Shown: positions 16,100 to 25,126, counted from the stretch's first letter. The stretch: DNA of 40,367 nucleotides from Gammaproteobacteria bacterium (GCA_030433075.1 JAUILI010000014.1:1-40367); one strand, 5' to 3'. Program-made: numbers and translations. Notes: generated from the sequence alone by a model not told the origin.

Positions 16100-19000
16100 A
16101 TGACGCGCCGCCACATTCACGCCGCTCTGGGGCTCGTGCTCATGGCACTGCTGGGGGGCTGCGCAGCGCCGGGCCCGTCGCCCGAAGCCCTCACTGAGCT
16201 CACCCTTGCCCTCGAGGATCCGGAGCAGGGCGGGGAGGCGCGCCTGGCCGAACTGCTGCTTCGCTACCCCGACCATCTTCCCCTCCTCGAGCTGGCGCTG
16301 GCCCATAGCGAAGCCCGCGGTGATCAGGAAGGGCGTTTGCGCTATGCCCGCGCAGCCTTTTCCGCCGCCCTCGGGGCGGGCCTTTCCCCGAATGCCCTTG
16401 GCCTTCGGGAGCAGGCGCTGCTCGACGCCCTTCGTGCCCCGTCGGCGCTACCGCCGGCCTCCATGCTTGAGGCGGGGGGGAGCGCCGACAACCAGGCGTT
16501 CCTCGATGAGTTGGCTTTTTTACAGCTGGAGGCCCAGGCCCTCTTTGAGGACGGCGCGGCGGAGGAGGCCTTTGGAACGCTGGAGCTGGCCCTGGTGCTT
16601 GCCGATGACGTCCTGGGTGCGAGCAGCGAAGAAAGCCAACGCTTGAGCCTATCCCTGGGGGATCTCGCCCTTGTTCTTGGGGATCCTCGGCGTGCCGAAG
16701 GCCTCTATGGCGCGGTGGTGGAGGGCGGGGCCCCAGCCTTGGCGCAGACTGCGCGGATTCGGCTTGCGGAGCTCTATGAACAGGAAGGGCGCATGGCTGC
16801 GGCTGCCGCCGTCACCGAACAGGCCCTTGGCGCCGCGCAAAACCCTTTAGATCGCGCGACCCTTGCCCGGGCCCTGGGGCGGAGGCTTGATCAGGCGGGG
16901 CAGCTCTCCGCGGGCCTAAGCGCTGTGCAAGCTGCCTGCGATGCCCTCGCCGAGGCGGGCCATCCTCTGCTGGGCCCCGTGCTCGAGTGCCGCCAAAGCC
17001 GTGTGGTCATGCTTGCCCGGGGCGGGCGCTCCGGGGAGGCGCTTGCGGCCCTCGAGGCCCTTCAGGCCCAGCGGACGCAGCGCTTTGGTGGGCAAGCCCC
17101 CGAGACCCTTCGCGGCGAGCTCGACCGGGCCAACCTCGAGCGGGCTTTGGGAGAGCGGACTGCGGCCGGGGCGCGCTTGGAAGCGCTGGCTTCAGCCCCG
17201 GGCTTTAGCGATGGCGCCTTGGGGTCGGAAATGGCGGCCGAAATGACAGCGGAGCTGAAGGAAGCGCAGGCGCGCCTCGCCTTCGATGCGGGGGCCGATC
17301 GGCAGGCGCTCGAAGCGGCCCAGGAAAGCCTGCGCCTTCGCGAAGCGCTGTTTGCCGATGATCATCCTCTGCTCTTGGAAACGAAGAATCTGCTCGCGGC
17401 CATTACCCTTCGCCTCGGGGATCGCCCCGCGGCGGAGGGGGCCTGGCGGGAGGTGCTTTCGGGCTTTGAACAGCGCTACGGCGAGGAAAGCCTCGCCACC
17501 CTGACGGTGATGAGCAATTTGGGCATGCTCCTCGAGCAGGTGGGGCTCTTCGATGAGGCCGAGCCGCTGCTGCGCGATGCCCTCGCCGCGGCGCGCACCG
17601 TGCTTGGCCCCACCCATCCCCAAACCCTAACCATCATGAATAACCTGGCCCTGCTCCTTGAAAGCCAGGGCACCTTTGATCAAGCCGAGGCGCTCTATCT
17701 GGAGCCCCTGGAGACCCTTCGGGCGCAGGGCCAGGGGGACCGGCCGGAAGCGCTCGCCATGGAAAACAACCTGGCCTATCTCTATCTGCTGCAGGGGGCC
17801 GGGGCCGAGGCGCAGCGGCGCTTTGCTGAGCTTTTCGATCGCTTTGCCGGAACGCTTGGGCCGACCCACCCCGATACGCTCCGGGCGCTGAATAATCGGG
17901 GCCGCGCAGAAGCGCTCCTCGGCGACCTTAATGCTGCTCGGCAGAGCTTGCTGTCCGCCCTGGCGGGGCGCGAGGCGCGCTACGGCCCCCTGCATCGGGA
18001 TGTCATCCGCTCCCAAATCGACCTCGGGTCCCTGGAGCAGCGGGAGGGGGCCCTCGCGGCCGCGGAGGCCCGGCTTCGGGATGCGCTCAGCCGGGCGGAG
18101 CGGGGGCTGGGGGAGGCGCACCCCTATACCTTTGACGCCCTCAATGCGCTGGCGGCGGTGCTGCGCCAGCAGGGTAAGAAGGAGGCGGCCTTCCGCCTTC
18201 AGCGCACGGGCTTTGAGCGGCGCACGGCGTTCTTCCAGCGCGTGCTGCCGGTGACCGGGGAAAACGCCCGGGAGGGCTATCTTCGTCTCCATCGTCCAGA
18301 GCTCGACGCGTTTCTAGCGCTAATTCCTGATCACCCCGACGAAGCGGAAGCGGGGCGAGCCCTCTTAGAGGTCAGCCTGGCGCGGAAGGGGCTGCTTTTG
18401 GCCATTGCCTCGGATATCGCCCAAATCGCTGCCCTGGGCCTGAACCCCGAGCTATCGGCGCTTACCGAAGCCCTTGCGGACGCGCGGGAAACGCTTGCTC
18501 AGCTCACCCTCGGCGGCCCCGGGGAGGGGGATCCGCTTGCGCACCTCGCGAAGCTTCGCGCGGAGGAAGGGCGCATCGAGGATCTTCAGCGGGCGCTGGG
18601 TCGCGCCAGCCTTCGCTACCAGCAAACCATCGAGGCGCCGAGCGTCGATGAGCTCGCAGCCGAGCTTCCGGCCGAAGGCGCAGCGCTCGTGGACTTCCTC
18701 GCTTATCGGGACGATGAGGGGACGCGGAGGCTCCTGGCTGCCGTATTACAGCGTGACCCTGACGGGAGCCTGGCGGTGCAGCCGGTGACCTTTGCCCCCT
18801 TGGACAAGATCGAAGAGGGCATTCGCTATTACCGGGAGCTGATCCAGGACGAGGGCGTGGGCGATGACGAGCTTCTGGAGGAGGGCATGTTCCTCTACGA
18901 GGACGTTTGGGCGCCGGTGGCTGAATACCTGGACCCGGACCTGCCCGTGTACCTCGTTCCCGATGGGCTGCTGAATATCCTACCCTTTGATGCGCTGGTG

Positions 19001-19975
19001 GATGAGGACGAGCGCTACCTCCTCGAAACCCTCGATTTACGCGTGCTGTCCTCCGCCCGGGATTTGCTGCCCCATCGCTTGCCCGCGGCAGGGGCGCCGC
19101 CCCTGGTGATGGCTGGCCCCGACTACGATACGGACGCCGTGGCGGACCCGGAGCAGCTGGCCCAGGCCCGAAGCCGCGCAGCGGGGCGCCCCGCGCCAGC
19201 GCCGCGCCGAGGGCAGGAGGAAGAGGCCCTGCCCACCTCCCGCGCCGCCGTGGTGCTCGAGTCCCTCCGGGCCGCCTCCGATGGTCTCCGGGGGCTGAGC
19301 TTTAGCCCCTTGCCCGGGGCGCGGCTAGAGGGGGAACTCATCGTCCGGCGCCTCGGCGAGGAGCCCTCCGCTTCGCCGGAGATTCTTACGGCTCTAGACG
19401 CCCAGGAGGCCGTGCTCGGCCAGCTGACGGCGCCGCCGACCATCCTCCACCTGGCCACCCACGGCTTTTTCCTGGCGCCGGAGGAAAAGCTTCGCAAGCG
19501 CCTGATGAAGGCCCAGCGCTCGGCGGAGATGGTCATTCCCCCGCCCGGGGATAACCCCTTGCTCCGGGCGGGCCTCGCCTTCGCCGGCATCAACGAGAAT
19601 GCGCCCTTCTTCGGGCAGCTTGATACGCGCAACGATGGGGTGCTCACGGCCATGGAGGTGCTCGACCTGGATCTCACGGGGACCCAGCTGGCCGTGCTTT
19701 CCGCCTGCGAAACGGGGCTCGGGGAGATTCACGAAGGGGAGGGCGTGTATGGCCTTCGCCGAGCCTTTCAGGAGGCCGGGGTGCGGGAGGTGGTCACGTC
19801 CCTTTGGGAGGTCAGCGATGCCGGTACGCAGGCCCTCATGACCGCCATGTATGCACGCCTCGCGGAAGGCATGGCGCCCCGGGAAGCGCTGCGGGAAGCG
19901 CAGCGGGAGCTGGCGGCTTCCCCGCGTTGGGGCTATCCCTACGTGTGGGCAGCCTTCATGATGGTCAGTCGATAA
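16100..19975 (+). CDS. TPR-repeat lipoprotein with C-terminal CHAT protease domain
   Basis: 1291 residues. A lipoprotein signal ends at Cys21 (LMALLGGC) followed by Ala, predicting lipidation and outer-membrane anchoring with the body in the periplasm. Helical repeats fill about 28-700. Between roughly 460 and 700 they are kinesin-light-chain-like TPRs of about 42 residues with repeated motifs of the form GPTHPQTL...NNLALLLESQG. The CHAT domain (caspase/separase fold) covers about 850-1291, with SVDELAAELPAEGAALVDFL at its start, catalytic His1121 in HLATHGFF and Cys1203 in VLSACETG, both intact. GGGGGGAG lies eight bases before the ATG. It is first in an operon with a FecR-domain gene and a CHASE2 cyclase gene. 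Protease activity is expected from the family; targets are unknown. Confidence 0.92.
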   Translation: MTRRHIHAALGLVLMALLGGCAAPGPSPEALTELTLALEDPEQGGEARLAELLLRYPDHLPLLELALAHSEARGDQEGRLRYARAAFSAALGAGLSPNALGLREQALLDALRAPSALPPASMLEAGGSADNQAFLDELAFLQLEAQALFEDGAAEEAFGTLELALVLADDVLGASSEESQRLSLSLGDLALVLGDPRRAEGLYGAVVEGGAPALAQTARIRLAELYEQEGRMAAAAAVTEQALGAAQNPLDRATLARALGRRLDQAGQLSAGLSAVQAACDALAEAGHPLLGPVLECRQSRVVMLARGGRSGEALAALEALQAQRTQRFGGQAPETLRGELDRANLERALGERTAAGARLEALASAPGFSDGALGSEMAAEMTAELKEAQARLAFDAGADRQALEAAQESLRLREALFADDHPLLLETKNLLAAITLRLGDRPAAEGAWREVLSGFEQRYGEESLATLTVMSNLGMLLEQVGLFDEAEPLLRDALAAARTVLGPTHPQTLTIMNNLALLLESQGTFDQAEALYLEPLETLRAQGQGDRPEALAMENNLAYLYLLQGAGAEAQRRFAELFDRFAGTLGPTHPDTLRALNNRGRAEALLGDLNAARQSLLSALAGREARYGPLHRDVIRSQIDLGSLEQREGALAAAEARLRDALSRAERGLGEAHPYTFDALNALAAVLRQQGKKEAAFRLQRTGFERRTAFFQRVLPVTGENAREGYLRLHRPELDAFLALIPDHPDEAEAGRALLEVSLARKGLLLAIASDIAQIAALGLNPELSALTEALADARETLAQLTLGGPGEGDPLAHLAKLRAEEGRIEDLQRALGRASLRYQQTIEAPSVDELAAELPAEGAALVDFLAYRDDEGTRRLLAAVLQRDPDGSLAVQPVTFAPLDKIEEGIRYYRELIQDEGVGDDELLEEGMFLYEDVWAPVAEYLDPDLPVYLVPDGLLNILPFDALVDEDERYLLETLDLRVLSSARDLLPHRLPAAGAPPLVMAGPDYDTDAVADPEQLAQARSRAAGRPAPAPRRGQEEEALPTSRAAVVLESLRAASDGLRGLSFSPLPGARLEGELIVRRLGEEPSASPEILTALDAQEAVLGQLTAPPTILHLATHGFFLAPEEKLRKRLMKAQRSAEMVIPPPGDNPLLRAGLAFAGINENAPFFGQLDTRNDGVLTAMEVLDLDLTGTQLAVLSACETGLGEIHEGEGVYGLRRAFQEAGVREVVTSLWEVSDAGTQALMTAMYARLAEGMAPREALREAQRELAASPRWGYPYVWAAFMMVSR

Positions 19976-20020
19976 CGCGCTAAACTCGAGCCAAGCTAAC
20001 GGCTTTAAGGAGTGGAACGG

Positions 20021-20971
20021 ATGAAACAGATTCAGCGCATGGCCTGGGTCCTCGTACTCGGCCTTCTCGCGCCCCTGGGGGCGCTGGCCGCGGGCCCGGT
20101 GGCGAAGCTCAGCCAGCTCGAAGGCACGGTGGAGTTCAGCCGCGATGGCGAGGCCTGGGAAATGCTCTCCCGGAACAAATACCTCTTCCCCGGGCACGAG
20201 GTGCGCACCGGCGCCGATGGCTCGGCGAAGCTGTCGAGCCAGGCGTCGGGGGAGATTCGCGATCTCGGTGCCTCTACCCATCTACGGGTGCTCGAGGCTG
20301 GCGTTGAGGTGCTCGCCGGTTCGGGGCTGGGCGCCTCCGGTGACGCGGCGGGGGGCTTCTGGCAGGGGGTCGAGAACAAGTTTGCCACCTCCCAGCGCTA
20401 CACCACGGTGCGTCGCTCCGTGAAGAAAGCCGAGGATCTCCCGAAGATCGACACCGCGCGCAAGCTGGTGCTGACCGCGGAGCATTCCGAGGTGGTGTGG
20501 TCCAACGCGGGGCCGGAATTTAGCTACGTGCTTCGCGTCGGCAGCGAGCGCTACACCGTGGCCCCGGCCTCCACCGCGGAAATGATCCGCTTCTCCGTGC
20601 CTGCGCAGGCGCCCGGGGAATACGAGTACGAGATGCTCATCTATCTGGACGGGGAAGAGGTCTATGCCCCGCGGCGGCCAGGCACGCTGACCTGGCTCGC
20701 CGGCGCGGAAGCCGAGGCGTTGCACCAGGCGGTGCAGGCGCGGAAGGCCGACCCCAACCAGAACGACGTGTTCTCCCTCGCCGAGGTCTACGAGGAGGCA
20801 GGGCTGCTGGTGCCGGTCATGGACCTCTACCGAGATTTCTTCCAGGCCTACCCGGCGGAAAACGAGATGCGTCCGCTGCTCATTAAGGCCTATCACGATC
20901 TGAAGCTCATGGACCTGAAGGAAAAGGAAGCGATTACCTTCAACACCATCGAGATGGAACGCCAGCTCTAG
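20021..20971 (+). CDS. Secreted FecR-domain protein
   Basis: 316 residues from the ATG at 20021, chosen because AAGGAG stands eight bases before it; a GTG nine bases earlier overlaps that site. A signal peptide ends near ALAA (24). Residues about 27-98 are a FecR-like domain (LEGTVEFSRDGEAW, PGHEVRTGADGSAKLS). About 148-226 look like an Ig- or fibronectin-like beta domain, and about 229-305 are helical, similar to one or two TPR hairpins. Unlike the iron regulator FecR it has no cytoplasmic part or neighbouring sigma factor, so classical sigma regulation is unlikely. It lies 45 bases after the CHAT gene and 33 before the cyclase, and probably acts in the periplasm with both. Confidence 0.85.
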   Translation: MKQIQRMAWVLVLGLLAPLGALAAGPVAKLSQLEGTVEFSRDGEAWEMLSRNKYLFPGHEVRTGADGSAKLSSQASGEIRDLGASTHLRVLEAGVEVLAGSGLGASGDAAGGFWQGVENKFATSQRYTTVRRSVKKAEDLPKIDTARKLVLTAEHSEVVWSNAGPEFSYVLRVGSERYTVAPASTAEMIRFSVPAQAPGEYEYEMLIYLDGEEVYAPRRPGTLTWLAGAEAEALHQAVQARKADPNQNDVFSLAEVYEEAGLLVPVMDLYRDFFQAYPAENEMRPLLIKAYHDLKLMDLKEKEAITFNTIEMERQL

Positions 20972-21004
20972 CTGCTGGCGTTGTAAGCGACCGGGGAGGG
21001 CCGC

Positions 21005-23071
21005 ATGGCAAATTTCAAAGGCCGCTGGGACTTTCTCCTGGCGGCAATACTCTTTCTGCTTGCCATGGGGGCGCAGCGCGCGGATCTCTTCGCGGCCCTA
21101 GAACTACAAACCCAATCCTTCCGGCAAATTCTCCGCATGGCCGATGCGGAGCGGGTTTTCCCGGAAGACAAGATCGTCTTTGTGAACCAGGACGAAGCCT
21201 TCTTCGAGGACTATGGCAGCTGGCCCCTCCGGCGCCTTGATCTGGCCCGGGTGGCGGAAAATGTTGAAGCCCTCGGGGGCCGGGTTATGGCCGTCGATAA
21301 TCTGTTCGACTTTCCCTCCTCCTACGGGGAAGACGGCCCCACGGCGGAAAAGTTTGAGGGGGTGCCGGGGCTGCTCCTCGTGTCCCAGGGGGTGGTGGAG
21401 GATGGGCGGCTCATCTACATCAAGCAGCCCGTGGAGCCCATCAACGGGGTGGCCCGCACCGGCTACACGAACGTGGAGTCCCGCAGCGGCTTAAGCGAGG
21501 TCATTAGCGATCTGCGCCTCTTCCCGGAGGCCATCCCCATGGAGAATGGCTGGCCCTTTGCCGTGCAGGCGGTCAGCCTCTACCTTGGAGAAACGCCGAG
21601 CTACGATCGGGAAACGCGGGTCCTGAGCTTCGGCGACCAGCTTTCCGTGCAGCTGGACCAGAACCATCGGCTGGCCCTCGACTTTCCGTCCTTCCCTGCG
21701 GGGGCGCAGGGCTACGTCGCGGACTTCGGCATTCCCGTGCTCGAAATGCTCCGCTTAGACGAGCTCGAAGAGGACGAAGCCTGGGAGCTGCGCTTCTGGG
21801 TGGAAGACAAAATTGTGATCCTCGGCGATACCTCAGAGGTCTCCCACGACTACTTTGAAACGCCCGTGGGGCGTCTTTATGGCGTCGAGCTTATTGGCGC
21901 GACCATTGCCACGCTCCTCGCTGGGGGCCCCCTCATGCCTGCGAGCTTCGGCCTTGAAGCAGCGGTAGCCCTGGGGCTGCTGCTGGCCCTTGTGGGTACG
22001 GGGCTTTTGCAGAACCCCGCCGGTCGCCTCGCGGCCTCCCTGGTTGCCCTGGGTCTTTGGGCAGCGCTCGCCACCGTGCTCTACGTGGATCAGGGGATCA
22101 TGCTGTCCATGGCCTATACGGGGGTCGCGGCGGTGCTGAGCATTGTGCTCATGAACATCCGCTTTTACCTGGTGGAGCGGGGGCAGAAGACCCTCATTCG
22201 CGATGCCTTTGGCCAGTACCTATCGCCGAAGGTGGTGAATATCCTGGTGAAGGATCCCTCGCGCCTCTCTCTAGGGGGCGAGCAGCGGGAAATGACCGCT
22301 TTCTTCTCCGATGTGGCGGGCTTCTCCAGCATCTCCGAGCAGCTGACTCCAGCGGGGCTCGTGGCCTTGCTCAATGAATACCTGACGGCCATGTGCGACA
22401 TCATCGCCGAGCATGAAGGTACGGTGGATAAGTTCGAAGGGGACGCCATTATCGCTTTCTGGGGCGCGCCGCTCGATCAGCCCGATCACGCCCTAAAGGC
22501 CTGTCTGGCGGCCATCGATATGCAGCGCTATATGGTGGATTACCGGAAGCGCCTCGAGGCGGAGGGGCGTCCGCTGCTGAAGGTGCGCATGGGGCTTAAC
22601 TCCGGACAGATTCTCGTGGGCAACATGGGCTCGGCGCAGCGCATGGACTACACCATCATGGGGGACGCGGTGAACCTGGCGGCCCGCCTTGAAGGGGTCA
22701 ATAAGTTCTACGGCAGCGCTACCCTAATCTCCCAGCATACGCAGCGCCTCGTGGGCGATGCCCTTGAAGTGCGCGAGGTCGATGTGGTCCGGGTGGTGGG
22801 GAAAAACGAGCCGGTCACCCTCTTTGAGCCCTTGGCCCGGGCGGGGGAGCTGCGGCCGGAGGAGGCCGCCCTCCGGGAGGCCTTCACCGAGGCCCGCAGT
22901 CACTACCAGCGCCGAGATTTTCCCGCGGCCGTCGCCGCCTTCGAGGCCGTGCTGGTGAAGTTTCCTGGGGATGGACCCTCGGAGACCCTGCTCGCACGGA
23001 GTAAACTCTACGCCGAAGCGCCACCGCCGGCGGACTGGGATGGGGTATTCCAGCTCACGGAGAAAGGCTAG
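21005..23071 (+). CDS. CHASE2-sensor class III adenylate cyclase
   Basis: 688 residues. One N-terminal helix (about 9-22), a periplasmic CHASE2 sensor (about 30-300), three helices (about 316-334, 340-360, 366-387) and a cytoplasmic class III cyclase domain (about 425-605). The catalytic set is complete: metal-binding Asp436 (FFSDVAGF) and Asp480 (KFEGDAI), adenine-selecting Lys476, Thr550 in the partner position, and transition-state Asn557 and Arg561 (NLAARLE). Lys with Thr, in place of Lys with Asp, is the class IIIb pattern. It should make cAMP in response to a periplasmic signal. A short TPR-like tail (about 615-688) follows. GGGGAGGG precedes the ATG. It is third in the operon with the CHAT and FecR genes. 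Confidence 0.93.
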   Translation: MANFKGRWDFLLAAILFLLAMGAQRADLFAALELQTQSFRQILRMADAERVFPEDKIVFVNQDEAFFEDYGSWPLRRLDLARVAENVEALGGRVMAVDNLFDFPSSYGEDGPTAEKFEGVPGLLLVSQGVVEDGRLIYIKQPVEPINGVARTGYTNVESRSGLSEVISDLRLFPEAIPMENGWPFAVQAVSLYLGETPSYDRETRVLSFGDQLSVQLDQNHRLALDFPSFPAGAQGYVADFGIPVLEMLRLDELEEDEAWELRFWVEDKIVILGDTSEVSHDYFETPVGRLYGVELIGATIATLLAGGPLMPASFGLEAAVALGLLLALVGTGLLQNPAGRLAASLVALGLWAALATVLYVDQGIMLSMAYTGVAAVLSIVLMNIRFYLVERGQKTLIRDAFGQYLSPKVVNILVKDPSRLSLGGEQREMTAFFSDVAGFSSISEQLTPAGLVALLNEYLTAMCDIIAEHEGTVDKFEGDAIIAFWGAPLDQPDHALKACLAAIDMQRYMVDYRKRLEAEGRPLLKVRMGLNSGQILVGNMGSAQRMDYTIMGDAVNLAARLEGVNKFYGSATLISQHTQRLVGDALEVREVDVVRVVGKNEPVTLFEPLARAGELRPEEAALREAFTEARSHYQRRDFPAAVAAFEAVLVKFPGDGPSETLLARSKLYAEAPPPADWDGVFQLTEKG

Positions 23072-23098
23072 GCGCGCACGCAGCGTTGGAGTAGTGCC

Positions 23099-23437
23099 AT
23101 GGATGAAGCATCGCGGGGCGCGCCCGGTTCGCGCCAAGCGGCCCTTGAGGCTGCGCTTACGGAGGCCCTGGCCCCGACCGTGCTCGAGGTTTTAAACGAG
23201 AGCCATAGCCATAACGTGCCCCCGGGCTCCGAATCCCATTTCCGGGTGACGGTGGTGAGCGACGCCTTTGCCGGGGAGCGGCTCGTGGGGCGGCACCGGG
23301 CCGTGAACCGCGTGGCTGCGCCCTTCTTCGCGGAGGGGCTTCATGCCCTAGCACTGCACACCTTCACCCCTGAGGAGTGGGCGCAGCGAAGTGGGGTAAC
23401 CGACTCCCCGGCGTGTCGGGGCGGCAGTGGACGGTGA
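23099..23437 (+). CDS. bolA: BolA-family protein
   Basis: 112 residues. The core carries the BolA pattern: VLEVLNESHSHNVPPGSESHF at about 28-48, VTVVSDAFAGERLVGRHRAVN at 50-70 and GLHALALHTFTPEEW near 80-94, with the histidines that let BolA proteins share an iron-sulfur cluster with monothiol glutaredoxins. BolA proteins act in cell shape, stress response and iron-sulfur trafficking. GGAG lies eight bases upstream of the ATG. It follows the CHASE2 cyclase by 27 bases and overlaps trhO by 11 bases, so it may be read together with trhO and the SDR gene. Whether it belongs to the bolA or a bolA-like subgroup is not certain. Confidence 0.88.
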   Translation: MDEASRGAPGSRQAALEAALTEALAPTVLEVLNESHSHNVPPGSESHFRVTVVSDAFAGERLVGRHRAVNRVAAPFFAEGLHALALHTFTPEEWAQRSGVTDSPACRGGSGR

Positions 23438-24365
23438 CGCCGCGCCGGCGCTTTGGACCGGCTTTGCCCTTGCGCCCCTCGCGGATCCGCCGGCCCTAGA
23501 AGCGGCCTGCCGCGGGGCCGCGGCGCCGACCCTTCGGGGCACGCTGCATCTAGCGCCAGAAGGCTTGAACTTCACCCTCTGGGGACCGGAAGCGGCGCTG
23601 AAGGCCCTTTTCGCACCCATCGACGCCGCCCTGGGCGCTGACGCCTATCGGCTGCGACGCCTGCCTGCCCCTTCCGAGCCGCCCTTTCGGCGCCTGAAGA
23701 TTAAGGCGCGGCGCCATCTTATCCCCCTCGAGGGCTATCCCCTGGAGGATCCGGGCACGCCCCAGCGCGTGGCGCCGGAGGCCTGGCACGCGGTGCTCGA
23801 TGATCCGGCGATTCCGGTCATCGATCTGCGCAATGATTACGAAGTGGCCGTGGGCACCTTTCCCGAGGCGCTTAATCCGAAGACGGAGGCCTTCACGGAC
23901 TTCCCGGCCTGGGTGGCGGAGCATCTCGATCCCGCCCGGGATCGCACCGTGGCCATGTTTTGCACCGGCGGCATTCGCTGCGAGAAGGCCGCCGCTTGGA
24001 TGCGTGGCCAGGGCTTTGAAGCGGTGCTCGAGCTCGATGGGGGCGTCCTCGCCTATCTCGATGCCATTCCCGAGGCGGAGCAGCGCTGGGAAGGGGAGTG
24101 CTTTGTCTTCGATGAGCGGGTTGCCCTCACCGGGGCGCTAACGCCGGGGGAGACGACCCTGTGCCACGGCTGCCGGCGGCCCCTGACGCCGACGGATCGG
24201 CAAAGCAATGGTTTTGAAGCGGGCGTCAGCTGCCCCTACTGCATTGAATCCCTGACGCCCGCCCAGCGCGCCGCCCGGCGGGAGCGGTTTCGTCAGGTAT
24301 CCCTGGCCGAGGCCCGGGGCGAAACCCATCTAGCCCCCCAGCCTAAGAAGGATGAAAGCCCATGA
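23427..24365 (+). CDS. trhO: tRNA uridine-34 hydroxylase, rhodanese family (TrhO/YceA)
   Basis: 312 residues from a GTG at 23427, the most plausible start since the frame has no early ATG. An N-terminal acylphosphatase-like domain (about 8-105, with GTLHLAPEGLNFTL) is followed by a rhodanese domain containing Cys179 and Cys185 in MFCTGGIRCEKAA, the TrhO signature. A C-terminal Cys pair set (CHGC, CPYC at about 244-272) may bind zinc. The enzyme makes 5-hydroxyuridine at wobble position 34 of certain tRNAs. It is shorter than E. coli TrhO (350). It overlaps bolA by 11 bases and the following SDR gene by four (ATGA), indicating coupled translation. Confidence 0.9.
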   Translation: MDGDAAPALWTGFALAPLADPPALEAACRGAAAPTLRGTLHLAPEGLNFTLWGPEAALKALFAPIDAALGADAYRLRRLPAPSEPPFRRLKIKARRHLIPLEGYPLEDPGTPQRVAPEAWHAVLDDPAIPVIDLRNDYEVAVGTFPEALNPKTEAFTDFPAWVAEHLDPARDRTVAMFCTGGIRCEKAAAWMRGQGFEAVLELDGGVLAYLDAIPEAEQRWEGECFVFDERVALTGALTPGETTLCHGCRRPLTPTDRQSNGFEAGVSCPYCIESLTPAQRAARRERFRQVSLAEARGETHLAPQPKKDESP

Positions 24366-25126
24366 TCGATGCGAAGCCCCTGGCGGGAGAACGGATCCTG
24401 ATTACCGGTGCCTCGAGCGGCCTTGGGGCCCACTTTGCGCGCCTGGCCGTGGACGCCGGGGCCGAGGTAGTGGTGGCGGCGCGGCGGGTCGAAGCCCTTG
24501 AGGCCCTGGTCGCGGAGCTTAGGGACGCCGGAGGGACGGCGGAGGCGCTGGCCCTGGACGTGACCGACAGTGCGTCCGTGGAGCAGGTGTTTGCAGCCCT
24601 TGCGGGGCGCTTGCCCACGGTGCTCGTGAACAACGCGGGCATGGAGCCTGGGGTGTTTTCCTTCCTCGATCTCGACGAGGCGGGCTGGGATGCCACCATC
24701 AACACGAATCTCAAGGGGACCTGGCTCATGGCCCGGGCTGCGGCCCGGGCCTGGCGGGAAGCAGGGCAGGGGGGGAACATCGTCAACATTGCGAGCATCC
24801 TCGCCTTCCGCCAGCAGAAGGGGGTCACGCCCTACGCCGTCAGCAAGGCCGGGGTGGTGCAGCTGACGAAGCAAATTGCCCTGGAAGGGGCGCGCTTTTC
24901 CCTGCGTTGCAACGCGCTGGCGCCGGGCTACTTCCGCAGCGCCGTGAGCGCACGGCTCCTCGACAGTCCGGAGGCAGAGGCCTTCCTACGGCCCATTCCC
25001 CAGCGTCGGGCGGGGGTGCTGGAGGATTACGACGGAGCTTTCCTGCTCCTGGCGGGGCACGCCAGCGCGCACATGACCGGGCAGGTGATCACGGTCGATG
25101 GCGGCCACCTGGTCAGTAGCCTCTAA
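24362..25126 (+). CDS. SDR-family NAD(P)-dependent oxidoreductase
   Basis: 254 residues, classical short-chain dehydrogenase. The nucleotide-binding TGASSGLG lies at 15-22, NNAG at 90-93, and the catalytic Ser145, Tyr158 and Lys162 in the spacing NIASILAF...YAVSKAG. It ends with TGQVITVDGGHL, the common SDR C-terminal motif. It reduces or oxidises a carbonyl/alcohol with NAD(P)H; substrate unknown, perhaps a 3-oxoacyl or similar intermediate. The ATG shares ATGA with the trhO stop. A TetR-type gene converges on it, 24 bases beyond its stop, and may regulate it. Confidence 0.92.
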   Translation: MIDAKPLAGERILITGASSGLGAHFARLAVDAGAEVVVAARRVEALEALVAELRDAGGTAEALALDVTDSASVEQVFAALAGRLPTVLVNNAGMEPGVFSFLDLDEAGWDATINTNLKGTWLMARAAARAWREAGQGGNIVNIASILAFRQQKGVTPYAVSKAGVVQLTKQIALEGARFSLRCNALAPGYFRSAVSARLLDSPEAEAFLRPIPQRRAGVLEDYDGAFLLLAGHASAHMTGQVITVDGGHLVSSL

